NCBI GenBank assembly: GCA_050124735.1
Contig: JASFEQ010000051.1
Location: 1 to 16,310, forward strand
DNA from: JASFEQ01 sp050124735
GTDB lineage: Bacteria; Desulfobacterota; DSM-4660; Desulfatiglandales; HGW-15
Length of the DNA stretch: 16,310 nt
Reading direction: 5' to 3'
The notes under the pieces were generated by a model. That model saw nothing but the letters and a program-made list of their open reading frames with translations, did no database searches and had not been told where the DNA came from. Below, one piece after another: positions 1-6,644 of this stretch. Within the stretch, counting starts at the first letter, position 1, and every line of letters begins with the position of its first letter. The translations under genes were made by a program, and so were the position numbers.

Positions 1-231
1 ATGTTGGACCTTATCTGCCATTTTGTAAGCAAACGTAATAAGGGCGATGGACACAATGGCATTTCGATCCTTGGCATAATCCCTGATGGTAATGTCCACG
101 GAGCTTATGAGGGCCAGAATCTCATCAGGAATATCTTTCAGTTGAGTCTCCTTGTGGAATTCCCCTGACAGCCACTCAAAACAGTCCCCGCCTATGATTT
201 CCACGATCTCATTCTTTGATTCATTATTCAT
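1..231 (-). CDS. Unknown protein, 3' part cut off by window edge
   Basis: Open frame on the minus strand from an ATG at 231 to the window edge without a stop (77 codons visible). The start is supported by a purine-rich AAAGGTAGG upstream at a suitable distance. The visible N-terminus begins MNNESKNEIVEIIGGD and continues as an acidic, soluble-looking sequence with an aspartate-rich middle (around residues 34-55) and a more hydrophobic helix-like stretch near residues 56-68. I see no signal peptide and no family motif I recognise. It lies 58 bp downstream of the DUF364 gene on the same strand, so the two could be co-transcribed. Function unknown. Confidence 0.6.
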   Translation of the reverse strand, partial: MNNESKNEIVEIIGGDCFEWLSGEFHKETQLKDIPDEILALISSVDITIRDYAKDRNAIVSIALITFAYKMADKVQH

Positions 232-254
232 TATAACCTACCTTTACCCGCATC

Positions 255-278
255 TGTTCAGTGGTTCAGTTGTTGCGT
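255..278. repeat. Short tandem 8-mer array (nGTTCAGT)
   Basis: Three adjacent 8-mers: TGTTCAGT, GGTTCAGT and the degenerate TGTTGCGT. They lie in the gap between the two minus-strand genes, just beyond the stop codon of the DUF364 gene. The unit is almost the same as the GGTTGAGT units at 14726-14757, and both arrays end in a unit with GCGT. A weak stem GTTGTT...AACAAC follows (271-288). Confidence 0.45.
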
Positions 279-289
279 AGTAACAACCC

Positions 290-1051
290 TCATCTGAGCG
301 ATAAATTCACCTTTCTCACATTTTCTTTAAAAAGTGGCATCCCACCCCCTTCACTGACGATGCGCAGGAGCTCCAGGGGGCGGGTAACGATAATACCCGA
401 TAAAAAGGTTACGGAAGTACCCTCAAACACCTCTGGAATGAGAGGGGTCGAGGCGCCCAGCAAGATGACTTCCCGACATGACCGGGCAGCGCGGAGAATC
501 TTTTCAACAGTACGGTTCAGAATAGATGTGGAGGTAATCATGGCCACCTGGCATTGGGGCAGAAGCCGATAGGCCTCCCTTTCGGGCAAGAGGTTACCCT
601 GTTTCCGTTCAATCTGCTCAAAGATCATAATGGAAGAGCTCTTCTCCCGGAGCCGCGGCAGCATGGGTGCAAAATGACCCACCATACCCACCTTTTCCTC
701 CGACCTCACATGGATGTGCTCCATGATATCCCCTTCCAGCATATCCCCCCGCATCCTGTTGGCCAGGGCGTTAGCCGTAGCCAAGGCCACTGCCATCTCA
801 ATCTCGTCTGTCGATTCCAAAAATGAGAGGAGTTCTTGGGCCGCCCTTCCCACCAGAGGATGCAGACCATCAAACACCGTACAACCCTTCGTCAAACGCT
901 GGTGAAATGTGAGGGCCACGCCTGCCTGACCATTTTCCAAAAGAACGGCCGTGTAACCCAGGCCGATGCGCACGTCTCTTACCTTTATCCCCTCTGCCCG
1001 GGGCATTGTGTGCTCTCTTATCTTTTTGTGAATGGCAAGGGGGGCATCCAT
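290..1051 (-). CDS. DUF4213/DUF364 domain protein (putative heavy-metal chelation family)
   Basis: A 253-residue protein matching the two-domain DUF4213 plus DUF364 architecture. The N-terminal part carries the VRIGLGYTAVLL strand typical of DUF4213 (about residues 28-39). The C-terminal half carries a VGMVGHFAPMLPRLRE segment, a VAMITSTSILNRTVEKIL segment and the late VILLGASTPLIPEVFEG segment that characterise DUF364. DUF364 proteins are annotated as putative heavy-metal chelators, but no reaction is established to my knowledge. I chose the ATG at 1051 because GAAGGG precedes it by about 5 nt. The frame stays open upstream to a TTG at 1090, but that extension has no ribosome binding site. 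No signal peptide, so cytoplasmic. Family confidence is high; function is not known. Confidence 0.85.
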   Translation of the reverse strand: MDAPLAIHKKIREHTMPRAEGIKVRDVRIGLGYTAVLLENGQAGVALTFHQRLTKGCTVFDGLHPLVGRAAQELLSFLESTDEIEMAVALATANALANRMRGDMLEGDIMEHIHVRSEEKVGMVGHFAPMLPRLREKSSSIMIFEQIERKQGNLLPEREAYRLLPQCQVAMITSTSILNRTVEKILRAARSCREVILLGASTPLIPEVFEGTSVTFLSGIIVTRPLELLRIVSEGGGMPLFKENVRKVNLSLR

Positions 1052-1409
1052 GGGACCCTTCACATATTTGGGTCGCATCAAAGGAGTCAAGAAAGAAGCC
1101 CTCTACACTTAAAGGGCTAGAGATATGTTCTGCCCGACCTAATCAGGACTCCATGTTTCTAGTGACCCGGTTTTCAGTCATTTGTGACTACGACCATAAA
1201 CGAAATGGCGATAAAAATAAACATCTAATGGATCCTTATTAGCCCTTATGCTTCCTTGAGCATTCCAGCCCAATTTTGCCCGTTCATGGACAAGGAGGGC
1301 TGTCGCTTGCTCTCACCCTCTTTGAGCGGAAATCTAAGCTTTACTCCGATGGGTGAACTGCACATTTTCAAATTTGACAAATTGACAGCAGCTATTATAA
1401 GGAATTCTC
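1052..1409. other. Divergent intergenic region, DUF364 / lipase
   Basis: This 358-bp gap separates divergent genes and should hold promoters for both. The only recognisable elements are two overlapping TTGACA hexamers close to the lipase start (1374-1379 and 1382-1387). An 8-bp inverted pair AAGGGCTA (about 1112-1119) and TAGCCCTT (about 1239-1246) also spans much of the gap. Small open frames here lack a good ribosome binding site and look spurious. Confidence 0.5.
1374..1402 (+). promoter_or_regulatory. Candidate sigma70 promoter very close to the lipase start
   Basis: TTGACA at 1374-1379, 17 nt, then TATAAG at 1397-1402. The hexamers and spacing are good, but the predicted transcription start would fall at about the GTG start codon (1410). 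The -10 box also overlaps the AAGGA that would serve as ribosome binding site. Either the message is leaderless or the match is chance and the real promoter lies upstream. Confidence 0.25.
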
Positions 1410-2216
1410 GTGCCAACCACTTACCCCATCATTCTGGCCCATGGAATTTGTCCCTTTGACAAACTTATCCAGCCTTTTTCAGACGTGGACAATCGTGAGG
1501 ATGACCATCTTCACTATTTCCGCAAAATACGGAGCACCCTCAGGCAAAGCGGGTTTCTCGCCTTTCACAGCAGGGTCCGCTGGGCGGCAGATCTAGAAAG
1601 GCGTGCTTCAGACCTAAAAAAAGAGATTACCAGAATAACAGAGAACTTCACCCGGTGGGCGCAAGTCCATATCATTGCACACAGCATGGGTGGCCTCGAT
1701 GCCCGTCAAATGATCTTTAAATACCAAATGCAGGATCAGGTGGCTTCCCTCACCACCATAGGGACGCCCCATCGGGGTACGGCCTTTGCGGATTGGGGGA
1801 TCAAAAGGTTTGGGATTCTATTGGATATGGTTCGGCCTTTTGGGTTAAATCTGGAAGGATTCAAAGATTTGACCAGAGAGAGTTGCAGAGGATTCAACGA
1901 CGTAACCAGGGATTTTGAAAAGAACAATGGCGTCCTCTACCAGACCATAGCGGGTGTCCAGCCCTTAAACAGGATATTTAGACCCTTGAGATATTCCTAC
2001 CGAATCATATGGAGAGAAGAGGGTGAGAATGACGGATTGGTCTCCCTCAAATCCGCCACGTGGAGAGATGAATATCTTCTGGAGATCTTGGATGCGGATC
2101 ATTTCGACCAAATAGGGTGGTGGGACGGGAGCAAGGGCGCTTGGATGGACAAAGAGACCTTTGAAAGGCGTATCCGTCAGTTTTATTTGAGGATTTCTGG
2201 CGGATTAAAGGATTAA
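1410..2216 (+). CDS. Esterase/lipase, alpha/beta-hydrolase fold
   Basis: A 268-residue serine hydrolase of the bacterial triacylglycerol lipase type. The complete machinery is visible: oxyanion motif AHG at 10-12, nucleophile elbow AHSMGG with Ser92, an NDGLVS motif giving the acid Asp208, and DHFDQIG giving His231. The NDGLV and (N/D)H-x-D pattern is the arrangement seen in Pseudomonas/Burkholderia lipases. The start is a GTG preceded by AAGGA at 6-nt spacing. I see no signal peptide (the N-terminus runs straight into the first beta-strand PIILAHG), so a cytoplasmic or unusually exported enzyme acting on an ester lipid is implied. Substrate unknown. Ino1 follows 163 bp downstream but has its own promoter. 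A phospholipase role is possible but unsupported. Confidence 0.85.
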   Translation: MPTTYPIILAHGICPFDKLIQPFSDVDNREDDHLHYFRKIRSTLRQSGFLAFHSRVRWAADLERRASDLKKEITRITENFTRWAQVHIIAHSMGGLDARQMIFKYQMQDQVASLTTIGTPHRGTAFADWGIKRFGILLDMVRPFGLNLEGFKDLTRESCRGFNDVTRDFEKNNGVLYQTIAGVQPLNRIFRPLRYSYRIIWREEGENDGLVSLKSATWRDEYLLEILDADHFDQIGWWDGSKGAWMDKETFERRIRQFYLRISGGLKD

Positions 2217-2289
2217 CCGCATCTCAAAATCGCCCTATGGAGGGAATGGGGAAATCTTCACTTTGGGAAGGAAGAAATTTGCAATTCTA

Positions 2290-2318
2290 TTGCCATATCA
2301 CCTCATTTAAAATATACT
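2290..2318 (+). promoter_or_regulatory. Sigma70-like promoter of ino1
   Basis: TTGCCA at 2290-2295 and TATACT at 2313-2318, separated by exactly 17 nt. Each hexamer matches the consensus at five of six positions. Transcription would start near 2325, leaving a leader of about 55 nt before the ATG at 2380, within the lipase-ino1 gap. Confidence 0.55.
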
Positions 2319-2379
2319 CCACTCTCTTGCCCGCCCAAGGGGAGGCCTTTCGCCAGAATCACTTAGAATCGAGGTTGAC

Positions 2380-3702
2380 ATGAGACGCAAAGACGAGATC
2401 CAGAAGCCAGAGGGCAAATTGGGAGTCCTTATTCCGGGAATAGGAGGTGCGGTGAGCACCACGTTTTTGGCAGGCGTGGAAACGGTGCGCCAGAGACTTG
2501 CGCTTCCCATTGGTTCTCTGACCCAGATGGGTACCGTTCGCCTAGGGAAACGATTCGAGTATCGGATTCCCTTGATAAAGGATTTCGTACCGCTCACGCA
2601 ACTGGATGACCTGGTTTTTGGTGGATGGGACCTGTTCCCGGATAATGGCTACCAGGCCGCTCTTCAGGCAGGGGTGCTCAACCGTGATCATCTCGATCCG
2701 GTGCGGTCATTTCTTGAGCCGTTACAACCCTGGCCGGCGGTCTTCAATCAGGCATATGTCAAGAACCTGGATGGACCCCATGTAAAGCCGCAAAATTCTC
2801 ACCTGGAGCTGATTGAAGCGGTTAGAGAGGATATCGATTCTTTCAAGCGTGAACACCAGCTATCGCGTTGCGTCATGATTTGGTGCGCCAGTACCGAGGT
2901 CTACCTGAAACCCCATGAGGTGCATGCCTCGCTGGAAAACTTTGAGGCAGGCCTAAAGAGCAACGACCCCAACATCTCACCGAGCATGCTTTACGCCTAT
3001 GCGGCCTTGAGCAGCGGAATCCCTTATATAAACGGCGCGCCCAATCTTACAGTGGATATCCCGGCCATGGTGGAATTGGCGGACAAGGGTCAGTCTGTCG
3101 TCGCTGGAAAGGATTTCAAGACGGGGCAGACCCTGATGAAAACCATCCTGGCGCCAGGACTGAAAGCACGCATGCTAGGCCTGTCCGGATGGTATTCCAC
3201 AAACATTCTAGGCAACCGCGACGGTCTGGTGCTGGACGATAAAGACGCTTTCAAAACCAAAGAGCAGAGCAAACTCTCTGTTCTGGACACCATCCTTCAA
3301 CCGGATGTCTATCCTGATCTGTACGGCGATTTCTACCATAAAGTGGCAATCAACTACTATCCCCCGAGGGGTGACAATAAAGAGGGTTGGGACTGCATCG
3401 ACATCTATGGCTGGCTTGGTTATCCCATGCAGATTAAAGTGGATTTTCTTTGCAGAGACAGCATTTTGGCCGCACCCATCGTACTAGATCTGGTGCTTCT
3501 CACAGACCTGGCCCAGCGGGCGGCGATGACTGGGATTCAGGAGTGGCTCTCCTTCTATTTCAAGAGCCCACAGTGCGCGACCGACCTCTATCCTGAACAC
3601 GATCTTTTCATTCAATTGATGAAACTGAAGAATACCTTGCGCTATCTCATGGGAGAAGAGCAAATCACTCACCTGGGACTTGATTACTACTATTCCGTCT
3701 GA
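2380..3702 (+). CDS. ino1: Inositol-3-phosphate synthase (myo-inositol-1-phosphate synthase)
   Basis: A 440-residue NAD-dependent enzyme converting glucose 6-phosphate to 1D-myo-inositol 3-phosphate, the committed step of inositol synthesis (EC 5.5.1.4). The N-terminal Rossmann segment has a GIGGAVSTT glycine motif (20-28). Further family landmarks are the FGGWDLFPDNGY block, GAPNLTVDIPAM, the GKDFKTGQT motif (243-251) with conserved lysines, and STNILGNRDG (273-282) followed by a lysine-rich LDDKDAFKTKEQSK segment. Length fits bacterial members. The ATG at 2380 has GAGG 5 nt upstream and a well-formed promoter at 2290-2318. In bacteria the product can feed phosphatidylinositol, compatible-solute or glycoconjugate synthesis; no inositol monophosphatase or head-group transferase lies in this window, so the use is open. 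Confidence 0.95.
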   Translation: MRRKDEIQKPEGKLGVLIPGIGGAVSTTFLAGVETVRQRLALPIGSLTQMGTVRLGKRFEYRIPLIKDFVPLTQLDDLVFGGWDLFPDNGYQAALQAGVLNRDHLDPVRSFLEPLQPWPAVFNQAYVKNLDGPHVKPQNSHLELIEAVREDIDSFKREHQLSRCVMIWCASTEVYLKPHEVHASLENFEAGLKSNDPNISPSMLYAYAALSSGIPYINGAPNLTVDIPAMVELADKGQSVVAGKDFKTGQTLMKTILAPGLKARMLGLSGWYSTNILGNRDGLVLDDKDAFKTKEQSKLSVLDTILQPDVYPDLYGDFYHKVAINYYPPRGDNKEGWDCIDIYGWLGYPMQIKVDFLCRDSILAAPIVLDLVLLTDLAQRAAMTGIQEWLSFYFKSPQCATDLYPEHDLFIQLMKLKNTLRYLMGEEQITHLGLDYYYSV

Positions 3703-3858
3703 GAGATGGAGAGATGCTCTTCCCCTCCGTCCGGCAACATCCCTCAAACACAGGCCCTCTCCTCTTTTCTGGCTTTCGAATAACTGAATCCGTTGTGAAA
3801 AAAATTTTTGTTTATTCGTCTATTACCTTTTACCCTGACAGAAGAATGGAGGTCTGCC

Positions 3859-4314
3859 ATGTTTCATAGACTAAAGAGAATGTTTATTGTGGTCCCAGCT
3901 CTTGTTTGGGTCTTTGTGCCGATGGATTCCCTGGGCGCAAGAATGCCTCTCGGCAAGTGGTGGCACATGCCTCGTGTGGCTGAACAGCTCAATCTTAACG
4001 GTAGGGAAAAAGAACAGCTGGACGATCTGTTTATTCAGACTCGACGAAAGATGATCGACCTGAGAAGCGCGGTCGAGAAAGAGCGGTTGGAACTGGGCAT
4101 CCTTATGGACAAAGAGGCAATGGATGAAGATGCCGTTAAAGGACAGTTCAAAAAGCTGGGACAGGCACGGGCCAATCTTGCCGCTGAAAGATTCCGCTTC
4201 ATTCTGGCGGTCCGAAAGATCCTTGGCGCAGAACGTTTTCAAGGTCTGAAAATGCTCTTCTGGGAATCTAGAGACAAGAGGCTTCATCACCAAAGCCGCT
4301 TTAAGAGACCGTGA
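3859..4314 (+). CDS. Exported Spy/CpxP-like helical protein
   Basis: A 151-residue protein with an N-terminal signal peptide (basic MFHRLKR, hydrophobic core about 8-21, likely cleavage near residue 26-27). A highly charged, all-helical mature region follows: a VAEQLNLNGREKEQLDDLF segment, a long RRKMIDLRSAVEKERLELGILM helix and an LGAERFQGLK motif near the end. This layout, including the ...ILGAERF... ending in place of LTxxQ, matches the periplasmic Spy/CpxP/heavy-metal-resistance (PF13801-like) group, which act as ATP-independent chaperones or metal-stress sensors. I chose the ATG at 3859 because GGAGG lies 6 nt upstream; a TTG 51 bp earlier would give an extra stretch spoiling the signal peptide. 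It is separated from ino1 by 156 bp, so probably independently expressed. Exact role inferred from family only. Confidence 0.75.
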   Translation: MFHRLKRMFIVVPALVWVFVPMDSLGARMPLGKWWHMPRVAEQLNLNGREKEQLDDLFIQTRRKMIDLRSAVEKERLELGILMDKEAMDEDAVKGQFKKLGQARANLAAERFRFILAVRKILGAERFQGLKMLFWESRDKRLHHQSRFKRP

Positions 4315-4378
4315 GCGCACAAGAATTTTTTGTCACTCTCAAAACGCTTGGCAGAATCTGGAGAAACCCTAACTATGC

Positions 4379-4403
4379 CATCCCGCCCTGCGGGATGTCT
4401 TTC
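4379..4403 (+). terminator. GC-rich hairpin after the Spy-like gene
   Basis: Perfect 8-bp stem CATCCCGC (4379-4386) / GCGGGATG (4390-4397) with a CCT loop, followed by TCTTTC. The stem is terminator-like but the T-tract is interrupted. The core TCCCGC-loop-GCGGGA is shared with other intergenic palindromes in the window, so this may be a REP-like repeat rather than a dedicated terminator. Confidence 0.45.
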
Positions 4404-4446
4404 GAAACGATTCATTAGCTAACCCTATGGGCTACAAAGGAGGGGC

Positions 4447-4968
4447 ATGATGGAAGAGAGGGTGCGGATCGTAGAAGGGGATATTACTCAACAGCAGGTG
4501 GATGCCATTGTGAATGCGGCCAACACCTCCCTCCTGGGAGGCGGTGGGGTGGATGGGGCCATCCATAGGGCGGCGGGTCCTGAACTCCTTGAGGAAACGC
4601 GGCAGATCGGGGGTTGTCCCACCGGTGAGTCGCGGGTCAGCAAAGGGTATCGCCTCCCCGCCAAGTGGGTCATTCACACTGTGGGACCGGTATGGAAGGG
4701 GGGTCACAAAAACGAAGAAAACCTGCTTTCCAGCTGTTATAAAAACAGCTTCCAGGCGGCCCAAGACTTGGGCGTTAAGACCATAGCCTTTCCCTCCATT
4801 AGTACCGGGGCCTATGGCTTTCCGCTGGAAAAGGCCACGGAGATCGCAATGGGTGTGACCAAGAACTTTCTTGAAACCGATGAGACCCTGACCAAAGTGC
4901 TCTTTGTCTGTTTTGGTGAAAAGGCGCTCAACACCTATCGGGAGGTTTACAGCCGGGTTTTTGGTTGA
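4447..4968 (+). CDS. Macrodomain protein, O-acetyl-ADP-ribose deacetylase (YmdB-like)
   Basis: A 173-residue single macrodomain. Visible motifs: GDIT (11-14), the ligand-binding NAAN (23-26), the glycine-rich GGGGVDGAIHRAAG loop (31-44) containing the aspartate of the catalytic region, and SISTGAYGFP (117-126), which binds the distal phosphates. This set defines the MacroD/YmdB clade, which hydrolyses O-acetyl-ADP-ribose and removes mono-ADP-ribose from proteins. The first of two adjacent ATGs is preceded by a near-perfect AAAGGAGG. No export signal, so cytoplasmic. It has no obvious operon partner: the hairpin at 4379-4397 separates it from the preceding gene, and the next gene is convergent 33 bp away. 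No neighbouring ADP-ribosyltransferase or sirtuin was seen, which argues against a macrodomain-linked toxin module here. Confidence 0.93.
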   Translation: MMEERVRIVEGDITQQQVDAIVNAANTSLLGGGGVDGAIHRAAGPELLEETRQIGGCPTGESRVSKGYRLPAKWVIHTVGPVWKGGHKNEENLLSSCYKNSFQAAQDLGVKTIAFPSISTGAYGFPLEKATEIAMGVTKNFLETDETLTKVLFVCFGEKALNTYREVYSRVFG

Positions 4969-5001
4969 CCATTTGGCTCGATAGATCCATCCTGAAATGG
5001 C

Positions 5002-6219
5002 TCACAAAAGATTCTCCTCTATAAGGGCGAAGATCCGTTCTCGGGTCCCATACCCGAAATGCCTCCCGTTAAGCATGATAACAAAAGATAAGGGCCTGGA
5101 GTGCTCCAGGCCAAGATAGCCGGCCATGGATTTGACATCACTCAAGGTTCCGGTTTTGAACCAGGCCCTGCCCTCATGGAGAAGCAGATCACGATGAGGC
5201 CTGAAGTGGTCCAGGACCCCGACCACCTGGGTGGCGGTGATCCGGTTTCGACGAGAAAGCCCTGATCCTTCTTCCACCTTTAACCGGGGCAAGCCCAAGA
5301 AGCCAAAGAAATCGGCCATGACAAGTTGGGATTTTTCCACTGTGGCCGGAGGACCATATCTCGCTGCACCCATGGACAGGAAGATCTGGTTTGCAATGAA
5401 GTTGTTGGAGTACTTGAACATCTCCCTCGAGGTCTCCTCCAGATCTCTGCTTGAGCGGTGAAGGTACAGGCAGGGAAAATCTGTGGAATCTCTTTCAGCC
5501 TTTGCCACCTTCCCCTGCACCCGGATGGAGCGCATCTCTAAGAAGGCCTTTGTGAGCTCACCTGCGTATTGGAGGCATTTCTCCGGACTTTCAGAGAGAT
5601 TGATGCGCACTTCCCCTCTTTGCCCACTTTTTAAAGCGATCTTTCGCGCAAGATCGGTCAGTGGTGTCTGAGGTTCTGCTGATTGGACCTTCCCGTCCTG
5701 GGTTATCCTTACAAAGACCGTATTGAAGTTGACACACAGAGCCCCATTGTAGGCATCGTATGGATTAATACTCCGCTTGGTGCCATGCAAAACTAGGTTC
5801 GGCTGGAAGTAACGATCATCCAGATACACATGCCTTACCTTATTCAGCCCCTTGGACTTGAGCTGATGGGCTATCAGCTCCAGCTCCTCTGAGACCAGAT
5901 AAGGATCACCTCTCCCCACCACATAAAGATCATGCTCGGGACTCAATCTGAACTCTGTGGCGAAACGGTGAGTTGGCTCCAGGTAATGCAGGGCGGCGGC
6001 GGCAGTTGCTATTTTGAGGATTGAAGCGGGGACCAGCCTTTTGTCAACATTCACCGCAAAAAGGGACCTGTTTTGCGCATCCGCCACCAACACGGCACCT
6101 CCATTGGCCAAGGCAATAATCTCATCTTCCCAGGTAAGATCCTTAGACCATACCAGGATCGGTAGGAGGAGTGGGACTAAAGATGAGGCTATGATGGCCT
6201 TGATGCGTGCTGATAACAT
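5002..6219 (-). CDS. dacB: D-alanyl-D-alanine carboxypeptidase/endopeptidase, PBP4 type (peptidase S13)
   Basis: A 405-residue penicillin-binding protein of the S13 family, which trims D-Ala from peptidoglycan stem peptides and can cut D-Ala-meso-DAP cross-links in the periplasm. The three active-site motifs are intact: SILK with nucleophile Ser66 and Lys69, SNN at 271-273, and KTG at 355-357 followed by TLSDVKSMAGY; the EEGSGLSRRN motif is also present. The N-terminus has a hydrophobic signal segment (about residues 5-24). The frame is open for 49 more codons upstream, but that stretch encodes a repeat-rich, unrelated-looking sequence. I therefore place the start at the ATG at 6219, although its AAAGG is only 2 nt away, closer than usual. 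It is somewhat shorter than E. coli DacB, suggesting a reduced insert domain. It stands alone and converges on the macrodomain gene. Confidence 0.9.
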   Translation of the reverse strand: MLSARIKAIIASSLVPLLLPILVWSKDLTWEDEIIALANGGAVLVADAQNRSLFAVNVDKRLVPASILKIATAAAALHYLEPTHRFATEFRLSPEHDLYVVGRGDPYLVSEELELIAHQLKSKGLNKVRHVYLDDRYFQPNLVLHGTKRSINPYDAYNGALCVNFNTVFVRITQDGKVQSAEPQTPLTDLARKIALKSGQRGEVRINLSESPEKCLQYAGELTKAFLEMRSIRVQGKVAKAERDSTDFPCLYLHRSSRDLEETSREMFKYSNNFIANQIFLSMGAARYGPPATVEKSQLVMADFFGFLGLPRLKVEEGSGLSRRNRITATQVVGVLDHFRPHRDLLLHEGRAWFKTGTLSDVKSMAGYLGLEHSRPLSFVIMLNGRHFGYGTRERIFALIEENLL

Positions 6220-6284
6220 TACCTTTGGAGACTGTCGAAAAACTGGATTCTGAGAGGCTGATGGAAAATGTCCATATGCAAGTT

Positions 6285-6348
6285 GAGCTTTGCGAAATCC
6301 CGCTCTGTCATAGATCCCGCTCGCGGGACGGGAGCTTCCGAAATCCCG
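6285..6348. repeat. Imperfect direct repeat bracketing a TCCCGC/GCGGGA palindrome
   Basis: GAGCTT-TGCGAAATCCCG (6285-6302) and GAGCTT-CCGAAATCCCG (6332-6348) differ by one substitution and one deleted base. Between them sits TCCCGC-TC-GCGGGA (6315-6328), a 6-bp stem with a 2-nt loop. Confidence 0.6.
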
Positions 6349-6386
6349 AGGAATGAGGCTTACCAAGAAGTACGCCGCAGTGACTT

Positions 6387-6436
6387 GCCCTGTTAAATCG
6401 GCTTCGCCGTCTCGCGTAGCGAGAATTTAACAGGGC
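6387..6436. repeat. 50-nt nested palindrome folding as a three-way junction
   Basis: The outer stem is 12 bp and perfect: GCCCTGTTAAAT (6387-6398) pairs with ATTTAACAGGGC (6425-6436). Inside are two perfect hairpins, CGGC-TTC-GCCG (6399-6409) and CTCGC-GTA-GCGAG (6411-6423), separated by single unpaired bases at 6410 and 6424. Nearly every base is paired. There is no T-tract, so it is not a simple terminator, and it lies between divergent genes. Confidence 0.8.
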
Positions 6437-6557
6437 GGGGGATGAGGGTAACGCGGCAGATGGGCGTTTTCCCACAGCCTCTTAAGAACATTATCATACC
6501 ATAAACATGGAAAGGCTCAACTATTAACGCCTGCACATCCGCGGAAAGAGAAAACAT

Positions 6558-6587
6558 TTGACAACAAGATGAGAAGAAAGATATATG
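6558..6587 (+). promoter_or_regulatory. Candidate sigma70 promoter of the purM operon
   Basis: A perfect TTGACA (6558-6563), an 18-nt spacer and TATATG (6582-6587). The predicted start is near 6594, giving a leader of about 50 nt to the purM ATG at 6645. I saw no purine-riboswitch-like structure in that leader. Confidence 0.45.
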
Positions 6588-6644
6588 ATCAATAAAATCA
6601 CATAATTCCTTTAGTTATGACAAAACGCCTAGGTATTTAGGAGC

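Larger units (their letters stand above)
6220..6644. other. Repeat-rich divergent intergenic region, dacB / purM
   Basis: A 425-bp gap between divergent genes. From left to right it holds: a stretch next to dacB with no recognised element, a 17-bp direct repeat bracketing a palindrome (6285-6348), the 50-nt three-way-junction element (6387-6436), and a quieter AT-richer part with the purM promoter (6558-6587). The open frame running from dacB into the first part is best read as non-coding. Confidence 0.6.

Noticed and set aside
836..1120. 94-residue plus-strand frame
   Set aside because: Antisense to the 5' part of the DUF364 gene, which is clearly coding on the minus strand.
1256..1459. 67-residue plus-strand frame upstream of the lipase
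   Set aside because: It overlaps the lipase start in another frame and has no ribosome binding site or recognisable features.
3871..4320. 149-residue open frame on the minus strand
   Set aside because: It lies antisense to the Spy/CpxP-like gene, which has a signal peptide, a good ribosome binding site and family features; the antisense product shows no recognisable motif.
4447..4968. Macrodomain as part of an ADP-ribosylation toxin-antitoxin or sirtuin-linked module
   Set aside because: No ADP-ribosyltransferase, DarT-like or sirtuin gene is adjacent; flanking genes are an exported chaperone-like protein and a convergent PBP.
6220..6366. N-terminal extension of the dacB frame by 49 codons
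   Set aside because: It would place 49 unrelated residues ahead of a clear signal peptide, and the DNA there contains direct repeats and a palindrome.
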